Of a stretch of 64,000 nucleotides of DNA, positions 11,681 to 24,824 are shown piece after piece. A model generated the notes under the pieces. The model was not told the DNA's origin and made no database searches. It saw only the letters and a program-made list of their open reading frames with translations. The DNA comes from Scenedesmus sp. ARA3. Taxonomy: Eukaryota; Chlorophyta; Chlorophyceae; Sphaeropleales; Scenedesmaceae. Location of the stretch: NCBI GenBank assembly GCA_004335835.1, contig RWJK01000179.1:1-64000 (forward strand), read 5' to 3'. Within the stretch, counting starts at the first letter, position 1, and every line of letters begins with the position of its first letter. The translations under genes and the position numbers were made by a program.

Positions 11681-14358
11681 CTACTGCTGCTGCTCCCGGG
11701 GTTTCATCGACTTGCCCAGCCGCAGCACACCGTTCCTGAAGCCAGGCCCAGCCTCCATGAGGCCCTTGTCCCGCTGCTTTGCTGTTGGCAGCACAGCAGA
11801 TTGGCAGCAGCCAGCAGCAGCAGGGGCAGCAGGGAAAGGGTGCAGGAGCACATCAGGTGAATTGAGTAGCAAGGATAACACCAACGGGCGTGTGCTGCAG
11901 AACTGTGTAGGTGTGCCACAAAGTGTCCGCTGTTCAGCTGCACAGAGAAACGCAACAGGGCACAGGCATGCATGTAGTGTGGCACTGCAGACACTCCCCC
12001 TGCCATACATGAGGGGTAGCATGTGCAGACACAATCAAGCTACTTCTCTGGCATCAGTCTGAGCTCTGATGTACTGCTGATGCCGTGCACAGCCGACGCT
12101 GGCATGTTCCCGCCAAAACCAGCACCCAAGTGACGTGACCACGTGTGAACACTACATGCGTGACACTGCACCGCACCTTTAAGCGCGCGCGCCTTTGCTC
12201 CCCGCCCCTTTGCCTGCACCATGCCAGCCGCAATCGCCTCCTGCAGCGCAGCAGCCTCCCGCTGCTTTGCTTTCTTCGCCATGCCTATGCCAAGGCTGGC
12301 AGGTGTGCGGGGCGCCTTGTCTGCTGCTGCACCCAGGCGTGCCAGCATGCCTGCTTTCCAGGCCTTGGCGGCACGCTTGTCCAGCGCAGAGGCGCCTGCA
12401 ACAATGCACGACACGAGATGATTGTGCCACGGTGGGATGTGATCCGAGCAGCATAGTGCAGTATTCATTGCCAGAACAAGGCCAGGTCATGCATGCATGC
12501 TGGATTTCAGGCTTTGGCGGCGCGCTTGGGTAGCGCAGAGGCGCCTGCAGCGATGGCACGCAGCATGACGCAAGCACTGTGTTTCTGTTGGTGAGCAACT
12601 ACTAAGGCAGTGTTTCTACCACAGCTCATGCAGCACATCCATATGTGCAGCTCCTTCCCCAACCGCTGCTGCTGCTGTTGTGGCATGTGCATCACAAGAC
12701 ACCACCAGCCACAATCACTCAGCAGCTCCACGTCTCGCCGCATCTGCTGCCGCTGTGCATAGGCAAACACTAAGGCAGTCTGCCTACAACGGCCAGATGA
12801 CAAATTCACGTCCTTTGACTCTTCCTTCTCCTGCTGCTGTACATCACGCCAGCTTGCCTGCCACTCACCCAGCAGCTCCACGTCTCGCCGCATCTGCGCA
12901 AACTCCTCAGGTGTGAGGCTGGCGTCGATCTCCTGCTGCTGCTGCTGCTGGCCTGCTGCTGCTGCTGCCAGCTGGCTGGTGTCCACGTCATTGAAGATCT
13001 TGGCCACCTGCACAAGACAAATCAGCAGTAGTGCAAGCTCAATACTGTGGACGCAACCAGAGATACATTGAGCCTCTGTGATAACCACTGCACCTGCATG
13101 GCATGCATTTTTGTGGACCCGCCGCCAAGTTATGTAGCAGCGGTCGTGATACCTGAGCCTCAGCATGCAGTGCAGCAGAAGCTTCTTCTGTGCTGAGCCT
13201 TTCAACAGAACAAGGTGTAACAACAAACAAACAGACAGGCAGGCAGGCTGGCAGCAGACGGACACACAGCCAGCATTTAGTAACAGCGGCCCAGTGACTC
13301 AGTTGCAATACACAGAGCCTGCACTGCCAGCTGCTGCTCTTGCAAGTTCATGCCAACGTGGGGTCACATCAGTTGCCTTGCCTGGCTCCTGGCTGACTGT
13401 CTCAAGTCAGTCCCTTTGTCTGTCATGTTGCTTACCAAGCTGCAAGCTGCACTGCTGTCCATCACTGCTATGTGTGGCTGGAGCAAGGTAGGCAGCTCAC
13501 ACCAAGCAGCAAACTGCAACTCGCCTTGCAAGACATGAACTGCCTCTTCAGCTGCCTCTCCAGCAGCCGCTGCTGCTCCTGCTGCTGCTGCTGTGCCAGC
13601 AGTCGGGCCTGACTGGGCGCTTGTGCTGCCTTGCTGCTGTTGAGGCCCTTGCGTTTGGACAGAAAGGCATCGAGCTTGCTGTTGCTTGGTACTGCTGCCA
13701 TTGCTGCTGCTCCTGCCGCCGCTGCCGCTGCTGCCTCCTTGCGTTTCTTGCTTTTGGTTGCAGCTGATTTGCCTGCTGATGTGGATGCTGCTGCATGGCT
13801 TGTGCGGCGCTCTGCAGCAGGCACCAACGACATCACAAAAGACAAACAGATGCTCGCTGCTGCCAGCTTGGCTTTGATCAAGAGCATGCAACACATCATC
13901 TCAGATTAAAACTCATACAGTTGAGTTCGAAAAACTGAGCCCAATAGTAGCAGACAAGTGCCCAGCAGTGGCGGCGGCAGCAGCAACAGCACTGGCCAGC
14001 TGTTGCATGTGAGGCCACACTGGATTCAATGGCTCTTACCTTCAACTTTCTCATCTTCTGAATCGCTAGAACTGCCAGAACCGCTACGGTGCACGTTGGA
14101 TGGCTTGAGCCTGCTCCCTGGCTGCTGTTGCTGCTGCTGCTTCGACAGTCGCGCCTGCTTTGCTGGCTTCGCCTGCTGCTCATCGTAGTCATCAAACATG
14201 CTCATGAATTGTTCACCTGCAGTTGCATACGACTTTCAGGCAGCTGCAGCTTGCAGGACACACCCTAGTGCGCGCTCAGACGTACCGTAAGCTGCCAGTG
14301 GGGCCGGCACATCAGCATCTGCGTCCTTTTTTGGTTGCTTGCTATGTTTTCGCTTCAT
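11681..14358 (-). CDS. DUF4602 / C1orf131-like nucleolar protein
   Basis: Six exons: 14358-14286, 14216-14040, 13811-13501, 13007-12869, 12395-12177, 11781-11681; all phases agree, 339 residues. The N-terminus is lysine-rich (MKRKHSKQPKK), followed by Gln and acidic-Ser stretches. The conserved part is in the last three exons: MRRDVELLGASALDKRAAKA, then ARLGA, then GFRNGVLRLGKS. This order matches the DUF4602 family, where a [KR]xEVLxxG block is followed by an xxLGAKPPK-like block and a terminal GVLxL block. Known: human C1orf131 is a component of the small-subunit processome. Inference: a pre-rRNA processing factor. Exon 3 could instead end at an internal GC donor (AAG|GCGAGT), also in phase. 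Introns contain partial copies of exon 4 (about 12724-12753) and exon 5 (about 12509-12555). Confidence 0.7.
12509..12753 (-). repeat. Partial copies of the DUF4602 exon 5 start and exon 4 end
   Basis: Between exons 4 and 5, 12509-12555 repeats the CAG acceptor plus the first about 40 nt of exon 5 (reads GASALPKRAAKA against GASALDKRAAKA). 12724-12753 repeats the end of exon 4 (reads MRRDVELL). Neither copy extends over a whole exon, so both look like non-functional exon fragments. Confidence 0.75.
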
Positions 14359-15117
14359 CTTGGTTGATCGCATCACTGCAGTGCGCAACTAGAGTCACCG
14401 GGCTACGGTGAGAGAGATGCTTGTGAAAGGATTGACCAGCAGGCACTTCCACAAACAACAGAAGGCCCGACGCAATGATGGAACGTGTCCAGCTGAATTG
14501 AGCTCCGCATGCGAAGGCATCAGCTTGGGGGAACACCGATGCAATACACCATTGCCCAAAACCCTGTCACGTCGCCGGCACATGCCGCATAACGCTGTCA
14601 CATGACACTTGCTGTTGGGTGTCCACAGGGTGGCACAACAGGTGATGCTAAAAAACAAGCATGGACTTGCCAGCCTGTGGTGCAAAGCTACTGCCCTGCA
14701 GAAGCAACCCGCAGCAGGCGGTGTCATGTCAACAATGCCGTGCAGTGCCACACAGCAGCCACGCCCAAGTGCTATGCAGCTTTCAGCAAACTGGGATGCG
14801 CCTGATAGGGCTGTGCCTGAGTGCTATGCAGCTTTCAGCAAACTGGGCCAAGCTGCAACACAGCATAGCGGGTCATCAATCCTGACAGCTGTGTGTGATG
14901 TGGTTGAGTCAACAGCCCAGGCTGGGTGATATGGCTCGTGAATGATCAAGAGAGCAGATGGCAACTCTGGCAGCTCATGCAGCAAGTGCACAAACCAAAT
15001 GCCGCAACAGACACACAAACCACACCAGATTGTTGACCTCCAATCAAACCCTGGGCACATTCCCCACAGCCCACGCCACGGTGAACTCCGAACTCACGAG
15101 TTACTCCTCACTGCTGC
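14359..15117. other. Intergenic, with a 51-bp tandem duplication
   Basis: No gene seen. The block GTGCTATGCAGCTTTCAGCA plus AACTGGG occurs at about 14769-14795 and again at about 14820-14846, a 51-bp period. The region is the upstream side of DUF4602 and the downstream side of NAT9. Confidence 0.6.
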
Positions 15118-16240
<1,123 letters not shown>

Positions 16241-16683
16241 GTTTTGTGGGTAGCAGCAAGGGCTAGGCGGAGTGTGCGATGATGCAACAGCTGGCAGCAA
16301 CGGCTCAGAGCAGTGGCAGCACGCCACAGGGCTGAAGTCACTTGCACTGGAGCAGCACCTGCAGATAGGATAAAAAATACACAAACTAAAGGGTCTTGTG
16401 GTGCGGTACTGAAGCTTGAAAGCTCGCACCGCCCACCACTGTGTCAGAATCAGTTGTCACAACAGTTAGTCACTGCTGCCTTGTCAAGGTTACGTGAAGC
16501 GAAGCCGGTGGAAACCTGCTGCAATCAGTTTGACATTCTTACGAGTGTACAAGGTTATCAGCAGCAATCTCCAAGCAACACGAGTGCTGATTCGTAGGTT
16601 CTGCTGTGGACGAAACAGCTCTCGTATCGGTAGTTCTCATCAACGCAGCCAAGCATGTGATCAACTGCAGCTACTTTTGAGCA
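16241..16683. promoter_or_regulatory. Divergent intergenic region between NAT9 and RAMA-CW
   Basis: 443 bp between two start codons pointing away from each other, so it must hold both core promoters or a shared one. I see no clear TATA box or named element. Confidence 0.35.
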
Positions 16684-18294
16684 ATGATGGCGAGCCTTAT
16701 TAGTGCAGGGCCGTTTGTCAGTGGCACAACCCATAGGCTTCTCATACAAGGCCAGCTAGTTGATGCTGGTGCGTTGCCTGCTCACATCCTGCAGCAGCAA
16801 CAGCACCACCAGCAGCAGCACATAACAGTATCAGCTCCATCTTATGCGTCACCTATGCTGCTTTGGTGCTTGCCTGCAGTGGGGGGCACTCCTGGAACAG
16901 CAGCAGATGGCACTCCAGCAGCAGCAGGGCAGAAGCGCAAACTGGTGAGCGAGCAGAGCTTCTGTTCCACAATGTGGCCAACAGCATGCTCACCGTTACA
17001 TCAATGACTGACTCGCTGTTGCTGCTATGTCAGAGCTGCACGCAGTGTTGGCATGCATGGTGCTGCTGATGCCGCAACAATGCCTAGGCTATAGGTGCTT
17101 GAGCAGGCTGTGCAACCAACTATGGGTAGCAGGCCAGGAACTGATAGCGTGCACGGTTGTGTGCAAGCGGTCTGTTCTTCTGCACTTGCTCGCTGTCTTC
17201 ACAAACCACCAGGCAGCACACATATTCACTCTGAATTACTTGCCAAGCATGTCATCCATTGATGGAGTTGCTTAAAGCCAACTGCCCTTTCACTGCCTGC
17301 TCAAACACCAAACAACGTGCAGCACATGTCGCTGGGTGAGCAGCAGCAGCGCCCCTCTTACAGCATGTTGCATTGTCCTTTCCCTGCCTGTTGCTTTTGC
17401 TACACAGCGCATGTCCCTGGGTGAGCAGCAGCAGCAGCAGCGGCACGCCTCAGAAGAGCCCAGTGAACCAAACCTCAACCCCAGCCCTGCAGGGCCCACC
17501 AGCAGCACCAAGAGCAAAGGCGGCAGCAGCAGCCCTACTCTAGCAGACATGCTGGCAGCAGGGCTGCTGCAGGCGGGCCATGACAATGTAACAGTTACAT
17601 ACCGGGGCGTGAGCTACAGCGCCAGCTTGCAGGACAACGGCGCGATTGCTTTCAGAGGTGCGCTGGGTGCCAGGGATGCACAGCGGACAGCAGCAGTTGA
17701 ATGTTCAGTGTCGCTGGGGACGGATAGTGTCATTGTGATGAATGCACAGCAGGCCGCCGCATTCCCCTATGTTGCGCTGCTGAGCAGTTGCCGGGTTGGC
17801 TCTTGGCATGTAGCTGTCCTTACAGGCTGCCTCTCATGCCACTTTACCATCCAGCTGTTACCTGCCTCTATCAGCAGGTGCGTCACTGTCACAGTTTCCA
17901 CATCATCCTGATCCGCCATCATTGAACCATTGCTGCATGGCTGCAGGGAGGTGCGTAACAATCATGCATGCTGTATATGCATATTTGTCCTAAGGCTCCA
18001 CATCCTGATTCATCACCTGGTGTTTCGTTTTGTGGCTGCAGGCAGCGAGTTCACCACGCCCAGTGCCTTCTCAGTGTATGTTAAGCGCCTGGTATCACCC
18101 AACAAGCAGGGCGATGATGGTTGGCACAGTGTGAGTGTGGCTGGGGTGCCTCTGCACCAGCTGCGCCTGCGCTACCAGCAGCAGCAGCATGCGGGGCAGC
18201 TGCCGCCGACAGCACCGAAGAGGGCAAACAGCGGCAGCAAAGGGCAGAAGCAGGCCAGGCGCAGCAGCCCAGGTGCCACCAGCAGCCAGCTGCT

Positions 18295-18341
<47 letters not shown>

Positions 18342-18474
18342 GAAAGTCACCCCAACCTCAGCAGCCACAGCAGCAGCAGCAGCAGCAGCCACAGAGAAAG
18401 TCCCCACAACCACAGCAGCCACAGCAGCAGCAGCAACAACAACGAAAGTCACCCCAGCCACAGCTGCCGCCGCT

Positions 18475-18524
<50 letters not shown>

Positions 18525-18558
18525 CGCCGGGCAAGCCGCCATTGCACAACCAGCAGCC

Positions 18559-18602
<44 letters not shown>

Positions 18603-19422
18603 CACAGCAGCCAAAGAAGAAGCTGAAACTAGGCAAGGTGAACATGCCCAAGCCAAGTGGGGCAGCAGGCACCCCAGCAGCAAGTGGTGCTGCTGCCAGT
18701 GCTGGCGCAGGCGGCAGTGGAGCCAGTGCAGCAGCAGCAGCAGCAAGAAGTGGTTTGCAAGCAGCAGTGGCTGCTGGGTCCACTCCCCCACCTGGAGCCA
18801 AGGGCGGCAGCAGCAGCACACCGCAAGAGAAAGCAGCAGCGCCAGCGGGGCAGGCTGGGCTGCGTTGGGTGCAGTGCAGCCGCTGCGAGGTGTGGCGCAG
18901 CGTGCCTCAGAGCTGCTGGGCACAGGTGAGCTGCCTGGTTCGTAATTACTGGTTACTGTCATACCGTAGACATCATTTACGTGTTTTTCTGCTGTCATTG
19001 CCCACAGTGTAGGTGTGTGTGACAAGGCTCTTAGCTGGCAGGTTGATGTGCTGCTCTCTGCTGCTGTATGTACGTGGTGGTGGGTCAGACCACGCACGTT
19101 GCCCCTGCTCGTGCTTGTGCCGTCTCACTGGCACTGCTCATCATCATGTTACCCATCAACGCCATCGGCTTGCGCCAATGGAGCGGTAATGGCTGGCACT
19201 GCTGTTAGTTGGACCGTGCTGCACATTCGTATGCTCTCAACTCTGCTGAGTTTGCTGCTGTTGCTGCTGCTGCTTCTGCTGCTGCTGCTGCTGCTGCAGC
19301 TCGATGCTGACGGCAAGCGTGAGTTCTTCTGTGAGGAGGCGTGGTGGGATGTGGCGGCCATGGAGCCCTTCACACCCGCATGCATCTCAGACGTGCATGC
19401 AGAGGCCAGTGACGCTCCCTAG
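16684..19422 (+). CDS. RAMA-domain plus CW zinc-finger protein with long polyQ
   Basis: Four exons: 16684-16944, 17408-17657, 18042-18925, 19300-19422; phases 0, 1, 0; 505 residues. A RAMA-like fold is split across exons 2 and 3: LADMLAAGLLQAG, VTVTYRGVSYSASLQDNG, then FTTPSAFSVYVKRLVSP and DDGWHSVSVAG. Exon 3 continues with three long Gln tracts separated by RKSPQPQ units, a basic PKKKLKLGK segment and an Ala/Ser linker. It ends in a CW zinc finger, WVQCSRCEVWRSVP, completed in exon 4 by FFCEEAWWDV and a last Cys. Known: CW fingers read histone H3K4 methylation; RAMA is proposed to recognise modified DNA. Inference: a nuclear reader linking the two marks. The first exon is the least certain. 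Partial copies of the exon 2 start (about 17321-17346) and exon 4 end (19468-19512) flank the real exons. Confidence 0.72.
18292..18605 (+). repeat. Three (CAG)n polyQ tracts inside the RAMA-CW exon
   Basis: Tracts at about 18292-18341, 18473-18524 and 18558-18605, with shorter CAG runs and a repeated AGAAAGTC-CCCACAACC-like unit between them. The units between tracts encode RKSPQPQ repeats, so the region grew both by triplet slippage and by duplication of a longer unit. Confidence 0.85.
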
Positions 19423-20750
19423 CTGCAGTGCAGCTGCAGCACAGTCTGGCCTAGAGCTGAGTCATGCAGCTATGGAGCCGCTGACACGCGCATGCATCTC
19501 AGACGTGCATGCGAAAGTTGTAAACTTTACCGTACTTTTCCTTGAAGGACTCAGCGTGCACTTCATGCACGGTTTGCATCACTTGATCGGTGTAGCTGCG
19601 GCTGATCAGATGGGAGTTTTGTTACAGCTGTACTAACACCTGCTGGAGCCACAACAGTACAGCACGCGGGGCCGATGGCGTTAATGCTATGGCTTGATGG
19701 GTAACATGATGATAACAGTACAGCACTGGCAGTACTGTGACAGTCCTACTGTCTGCAGGCACTGCACACCTGGCTGTGCAGGTGACTCAGCTGCAGTGTG
19801 CTGCAACGCTGCCGGGTGGCACTGGTCGCCACATGTTTACTCATTGTGTTATCAACTGTAATGACCGTTGAGCTCAGAGAATCCTGAGTGCCTCAACTGA
19901 TTGTGTCGCCATCTACGGTTGGCGAGCCCTGGATTTGATTTCCTGCCAGCCAACCTTAGGGGCAGTCCAAGTACGATGTGAACTGGCTTTGCCCAATGAA
20001 GGTATTGGGAGATAGAGGAACTTGGCAGTGGGCTCTGAGGCACGGTCGATTTGCCTTTGTATCGAGGTGACGGTTATCTAACAGAGGCGACTCAGTGCTG
20101 TTTGCAGTCTTGAGATAAGAGCGACCATGCATTAGCTGATTCGAGCATTTTGTTCGCCTTCAATCATTGCTCTGGAAGCCGGGACCACTGCTAGCCAGAC
20201 TGTCGGGCAGTGATCAAGCCGGCAGAAGCCTTCACCGAGCAGAACTATATGTCATTGACTAGTATTTGAAACTTCAGCATACACACCGGGATCCTGAAGT
20301 CACGTGGTGAGCGAGTGCAGAGTGGTGGGCTGTGTCGCTCCTTCTGGTTCTCTTCCCTTCATTCCTCCTCTACAGCGCCAAAACGCTGGATTCTGCGCTA
20401 CTACTTGTTATATATATCAAGTTTCCATATTTTTCTGATCGTGCTGACAGCGCGACCTCTCTGCCGGCAGTGCAGCGAAAGCGGCATTGGTCCAGCAATA
20501 CTGCTGTCGCGACATTGCCTGGTGATGCGGTGCAGCGCTTAAAACAAATGGTGGCGATGCAATTAAACGAGCAATGGTATTGGTAAAAGAAGATTTCATG
20601 CATTGCCATGGCTCACCGCAGCTTTCACAGTGTGTCACTCCACCAGACAACCAACACATGGCCAACTGGCTGACACAGCATATCAGCTGACTGATGCTTG
20701 TGACATTGTCGCACCCCCGCTCTTTGCATTTCTTGCAGGAAGCTTGCAAA
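19423..20750. other. Intergenic between RAMA-CW and EXORDIUM-like copy A
   Basis: No gene supported. It contains a partial copy of the last RAMA-CW exon (19468-19512), a dispersed repeat (19665-19716) and AT-richer unique sequence at 19850-20300. A TTGCAG just before 20751 could be the acceptor of a 5' UTR intron for the next gene. Confidence 0.5.
19665..19716. repeat. Dispersed repeat, copy 2 (partner at 7818-7869)
   Basis: Shares the ordered blocks GCGGGGCCGATGGCG, GCTATGGCTT and GGTAACATGATGAT with 7818-7869. Confidence 0.75.
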
Positions 20751-23700
20751 ATGGCCCAACAAAGATCCCGCAACCCTTCAGGGTTTGACCAGCACAGCAA
20801 GCTGGTGACGCTGCTGCTGCTGGCGCTGCTGCTGTGCGCCGCAAGCCCAGCAGCAGCACGACGGCCCCGCCGCCGCAACAGCAACAACACCAGTAACGGC
20901 AACAACAACATCGACCTCAACAACCCTGCTAACCCAGATTCAGCAAGCTATCACTCCCTGTACAACGGCCCTGGTGGCGGCAATGGCAATGCGAAAACCG
21001 GCAACAGCAATGCTGGCGGTAATGGCAACGGCCAAGCCAATGGCCTTGACGGCGACCCAAGTAAGCCCCCAACACAGACTGGCTGCAGCTGCTGTACCAG
21101 CACCAGCACCAGCACCAGCGCCAGCTGCAACAGTGCAGTGCTTTGAATTACTACAGCAGCCTCCTTTGAGAGCCACGATTCAGCATGTTTGAGGATCCAA
21201 AGGGGGCTGATGTGGCACATCAGCTTTGGATAGCTCACCCTGCATTGACATTATGCAGACATTTAAAGTGGCAGCAGTGGTTGAACACTCATGAAAAGCA
21301 CTGTTGTGTCTGCAGCACGCATGCTGCGCACACACACCGCCCAAATGTGCCGGTACACCGTGCACACTGCGGCTGTGCTGGCAGCAACATCCCCTGCTTC
21401 ACATAATGCCAGCCGTGCTGTGAGAGCCAGAGCAGAGTATAATCTTCCTCCCGACTTTGAACTGAGTTATGTGCTGTGCTGTGTCTGCAGACACCCCACG
21501 TGGGTACAGTGGTTTTGTTGGGCGAGCCAGGCCGAGCCGCGGTACCACCAACCTCAACACTATCACCTATCATAACGGACCAGTCATGACCAAACCTGTG
21601 ACTGCATACATCATCTGGTGAGCAGCTGTGACAGCATGCATCATAGGGTGAGCAGCTGTGACAGCATACATCATCTGGTCAGCTGCTGTGACCAACATAT
21701 ATCATTTGGGTGAGCAGCCGTAGCACCAAACACTGTCAGACCAGCTGTGGCAGCATGCATAATCTGGTTAGCAGCTACTTAGCAGCGTCTTATTTGACCA
21801 GGTGTACGACAGCGCAGTTTGCTTGTTTGCTAGATACATCATCTGAGCAGCTGTGGTAGCAAACATCATCTGAGGGGGTGAATTGGCTGCTCTGGTCGGT
21901 TTGCCACCCCATTGCGCTGTCTGCAGGTACGGCAATTGGCCAGCAAGCCACCCTGCTCTCACTATCGTCCCTGAGTTCCTGTCTAACATCGGAAACAGCG
22001 CTTGGTGGAACATATCAACCACGTACTACGACAACAGCGCTGTCGGCGGCGCAAAGGTGTCGCCTACAGTGGCATTTGTTCAGAGCGTGAGTGTGCCTGC
22101 TCAGCAGCGGCAGCGTGCCCCAAGGCATGATGGCATGTCAGGTGTGAAACGCAGGGATGTGTTGTGAAAGGCCAGACACAGCATAACACGAGTTACTTGA
22201 TCAAATAGTGAGTCAGATCCCAGGTCTCCTTATGGCTCTGGATGCCATCTGGCATGCATGCAGTAATCAACCCATCTCACATGTGTACAGGATTGTACAG
22301 GACTGCAAGGTGGGCACAAAAATGCACCCTACAGAGGCACCTGGAATTACAGCAGGGTGCTGCATGCCATGCATCGGATGCTCGCTAGTCCTCTGCCGGT
22401 ACATCACATGACGAGCTGCTGACTGACGCTGCTTGCAGACCACGGTCGGCTACACCAAGGGAACCAACCCCTCAAATGCTGGCATACAGAGCGTGGTGAC
22501 TACTGCCATATCCTCTGGGGCTCTGCCCGGAGATGTGAATGGCGTGTACTTTGTGCTGAGCTCAGCTGATGTGAACCAAAACTCTGGCTTCTGCACCAAC
22601 TACTGCGGCTGGCACACAAACACCAACATGGCAGGCGTGGGTTACATCAAGTACTCCTGGGTCGGTGAGTGGGCGTGCACTTTTTTTTGTGCGGGAGGGA
22701 TGACGACGGTTGCATAACAGCAGTTGCTGCAGCAGCAGACGTTTGCAGCCATCGTGTGTACAGCTGTTGCTGCAGGCTGTTTGTGATGTTTGAAAACAGC
22801 CTCCTGTTGGCACTTGCGACACCTGCAGCACAGCAGGCTGCAACGGTGATGCTCTGGAAATCTGGCATTGCTTGCCAGCCGGCTGACTGCATACACATGC
22901 GGCCATCTTCATCGCAGTTCACGCTGTACACGTTGCATGTAGCAGACACTGCTGTGATCAACCGCCCTGGCATGCAAAGCAAACAGCAGCAGAATGAGCC
23001 TACGGAGCCAGCTTCACCCTCACACCATCGGGGTGTTGACCATGCTGCAATTGCACTTGCTGTTCTTGCTTGCAGGAAACCCAGCGCGCTGCCCCGCCAA
23101 CTGCGCCGCACAGACAACCAGCCCCAATGGTGACACCGGCACAGATGGCATGATTTCAATCATGGCACACGAGCTCACCGAGGCTGCAACTGACCCGCTG
23201 CTGAACGCGTGGTGAGGAACAAACACTAGCTAGCTTTCACCACGTTGTTGACCTGAAACTGGCAGCGAAGGCAACTGCTGCCGCAGCATAATTCCTCAAC
23301 CTCTGCGTGTGCTGCTGGCGCTGCCATGCATCAATGTGCAAGTGGTGATGATTGTCTGTGCCAGACGGCTCATAGTCTGCATGCATACAGGAACAACTTG
23401 AAGCTGTGCCAACATTGCATGCCAGTGCATAGTGCACAGCCTGCTGGGCACTAAGCGAGGACAAGAGTGTCATTCCTGATGCTTCCATAACAGTTAGACC
23501 CTGCTACAGCTGCACTCAGGATGCACACCAGCAGCAGCAGCAGCAGCAGCATTTAGTTGGCTTTACCACCTCTTCACATCAGCAGGCTGAACCAGCTAGC
23601 AGGAAGTACCCTGCGACACTCAACCATGCATGAGCTGCAACTGCAGTGCAAAGAGGGTGCACGCAAAAGGCTGTCTGCATTTCGCTGCCAGAGTCTTGCT

Positions 23701-24025
23701 GCATGCTGGCTGTACAGCAAAATCTCGAAGTAAGGACACTTGAAGTAGCGACATTCGCATACCAACGACACTTTGGGCTGACCCTAGGTGTGTCGTTACT
23801 TTGAGGGTTTAATTGTACTTGTCTTTTGTGTGATGCAGGTATGACGGCAACGGCTACGAGAACGCCGACAAGTGCGCCTGGAAGTTTGGCACCACCTCTA
23901 CCGCCAGCAACGGAGCCCAGTACAATCTGGTGCTGAGCAGCCCCACAGGAGTCAACAGCCAGCGGCAGTACATGGTGCAGCAGAACTGGGTGAACGCTGC
24001 AACAGGCTACTGCGCAATGCAGTAG
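20751..24025 (+). CDS. EXORDIUM / phosphate-induced protein 1 family, copy A
   Basis: Six exons: 20751-21060, 21491-21617, 21927-22086, 22439-22664, 23076-23211, 23839-24025; phases 1, 2, 0, 1, 2; 381 residues. A signal peptide (about 1-36, Leu-rich core ending in SPAAA) is followed by an Asn/Gly-rich linker, then the PHI-1 domain: [52 protein letters not shown], and [19 protein letters not shown] with H306-E307, then [15 protein letters not shown] and YMVQQNWVN. Known: EXORDIUM-like proteins are extracellular and linked to growth and cell expansion in plants; no enzymatic activity is established. Plant members are about 300-320 residues, so the linker accounts for the excess. It is a tandem duplicate of the gene at 24926. 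Intron 2 carries repeated copies of the exon 2 end and its donor. Confidence 0.9.
21590..21875 (+). repeat. About 30-bp tandem repeats of the exon 2 end plus donor (copy A)
   Basis: The real exon 2 end (ACTGCATACATCATCTG, then GTGAGCAGCTGTG) is followed in the intron by at least five degenerate copies of the same junction. Some keep GTGAGC, others are mutated (GTCAGC, GTTAGC). Confidence 0.8.
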
Positions 24026-24096
24026 CAGCATGTACAGCGCCCGGAGCTCACACTGGAGCCCCGGGGTAGCACATCTATTTTGTACGTGTTTAGCTC

Positions 24097-24800
24097 AGCA
24101 AGAATTCACCACGCCCAGCGCCTTCTCAGCATTTGTGAAGCGCCAGGTGCCACCGCAGCAAGCAGGCGATTACTAATCCTTACTACTAATCCTTATTACT
24201 AATCGATTGCTAATCAGCCATAGTATGGCTGGCAGCGTGAGCGTGGCAGCGTGTCACTCCTGCTGCTCGCAGCCATACTATGCGTTTCCCACTGCACCCA
24301 CGGCTGGAGGGTCTTGTGCTGTTGCTGCGCTTGAATGCGCAGCTAGCGCCGTCCTGCCAGCCCCACAGTCGGCCGCTGTCATCCACCACACAGTCATGCG
24401 GAATGATGCCGCTGTGCCTGCAGCAGCAGCGGCAGTGGGAAAGGCAGAAGTAGGCGAGGCACAGTCGCCCAGGCGCTAGCAGCCAGCAGCAGCAGCAGCA
24501 GCAGCAGCAAATCAAGTGGTCCCAACGTCAGCAGCAACAGCAGTACCTGCAGCAACAGCAGCAGCAACAACGAAGGCCACCCCAGCAACAGCCGGGCAGC
24601 AGCAGCAGCAGTTGCAGCAGTCACAGTCGCCAAAGGACAGTTTGAAAATGGGCAAGGGGAACCTGTTCTAAGCGAGTGGTCCAGCAGGCGCCCCTGCAGG
24701 TGGTGTCAATGGTTGCGCGCTTCAATCACCTGTTGGTTTGACGCGTGTGGGTGGGAGCGAACTTAGGTGACATTTCGGGCGTGCGGCCAGCGCTGGCGCT
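24097..24800 (+). pseudogene. Decayed copy of the RAMA-CW polyQ exon
   Basis: Begins with TTCACCACGCCCAG and CCTTCTCAG, matching the start of RAMA-CW exon 3 (18047 onward). It continues with AAGCGCC, GGCAGCGTGAGCGTGGC, a CAG-rich stretch with GGCCACCCCAGCAAC-like units, then GGGCAAGGGGAACCTGTTC and GCTGGCGCTGGGGGCAATGG, in the same order as the parent. Stops, frameshifts, an inserted run of TTACTAATC-type repeats (about 24171-24215) and a further unrelated insert (about 24245-24410) break the frame. No CW-finger part is present. Its place between the two EXORDIUM-like genes suggests it was carried along in their tandem duplication. Confidence 0.75.
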
Positions 24801-24824
24801 GGGGGCAATGGAGCAGAAGTTGTT

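Noticed and set aside
17936..18041. Extension of RAMA-CW exon 3 upstream to 17930
   Set aside because: The open frame continues upstream, but the GGTGCG donor at 17658 and the GCTGCAG acceptor at 18041 restore a contiguous RAMA domain, so this is intron.
18081..19097. 338-codon minus-strand frame, Ala/Leu-rich
   Set aside because: Antisense shadow of the CAG-repeat exon; repeats leave all frames open.
23157..23190. HELTE in the EXORDIUM-like proteins as a zinc-metallopeptidase HExxH site
   Set aside because: The second His is absent. The AHExxExxTxP segment is a conserved feature of the PHI-1 family, for which no peptidase activity is established.
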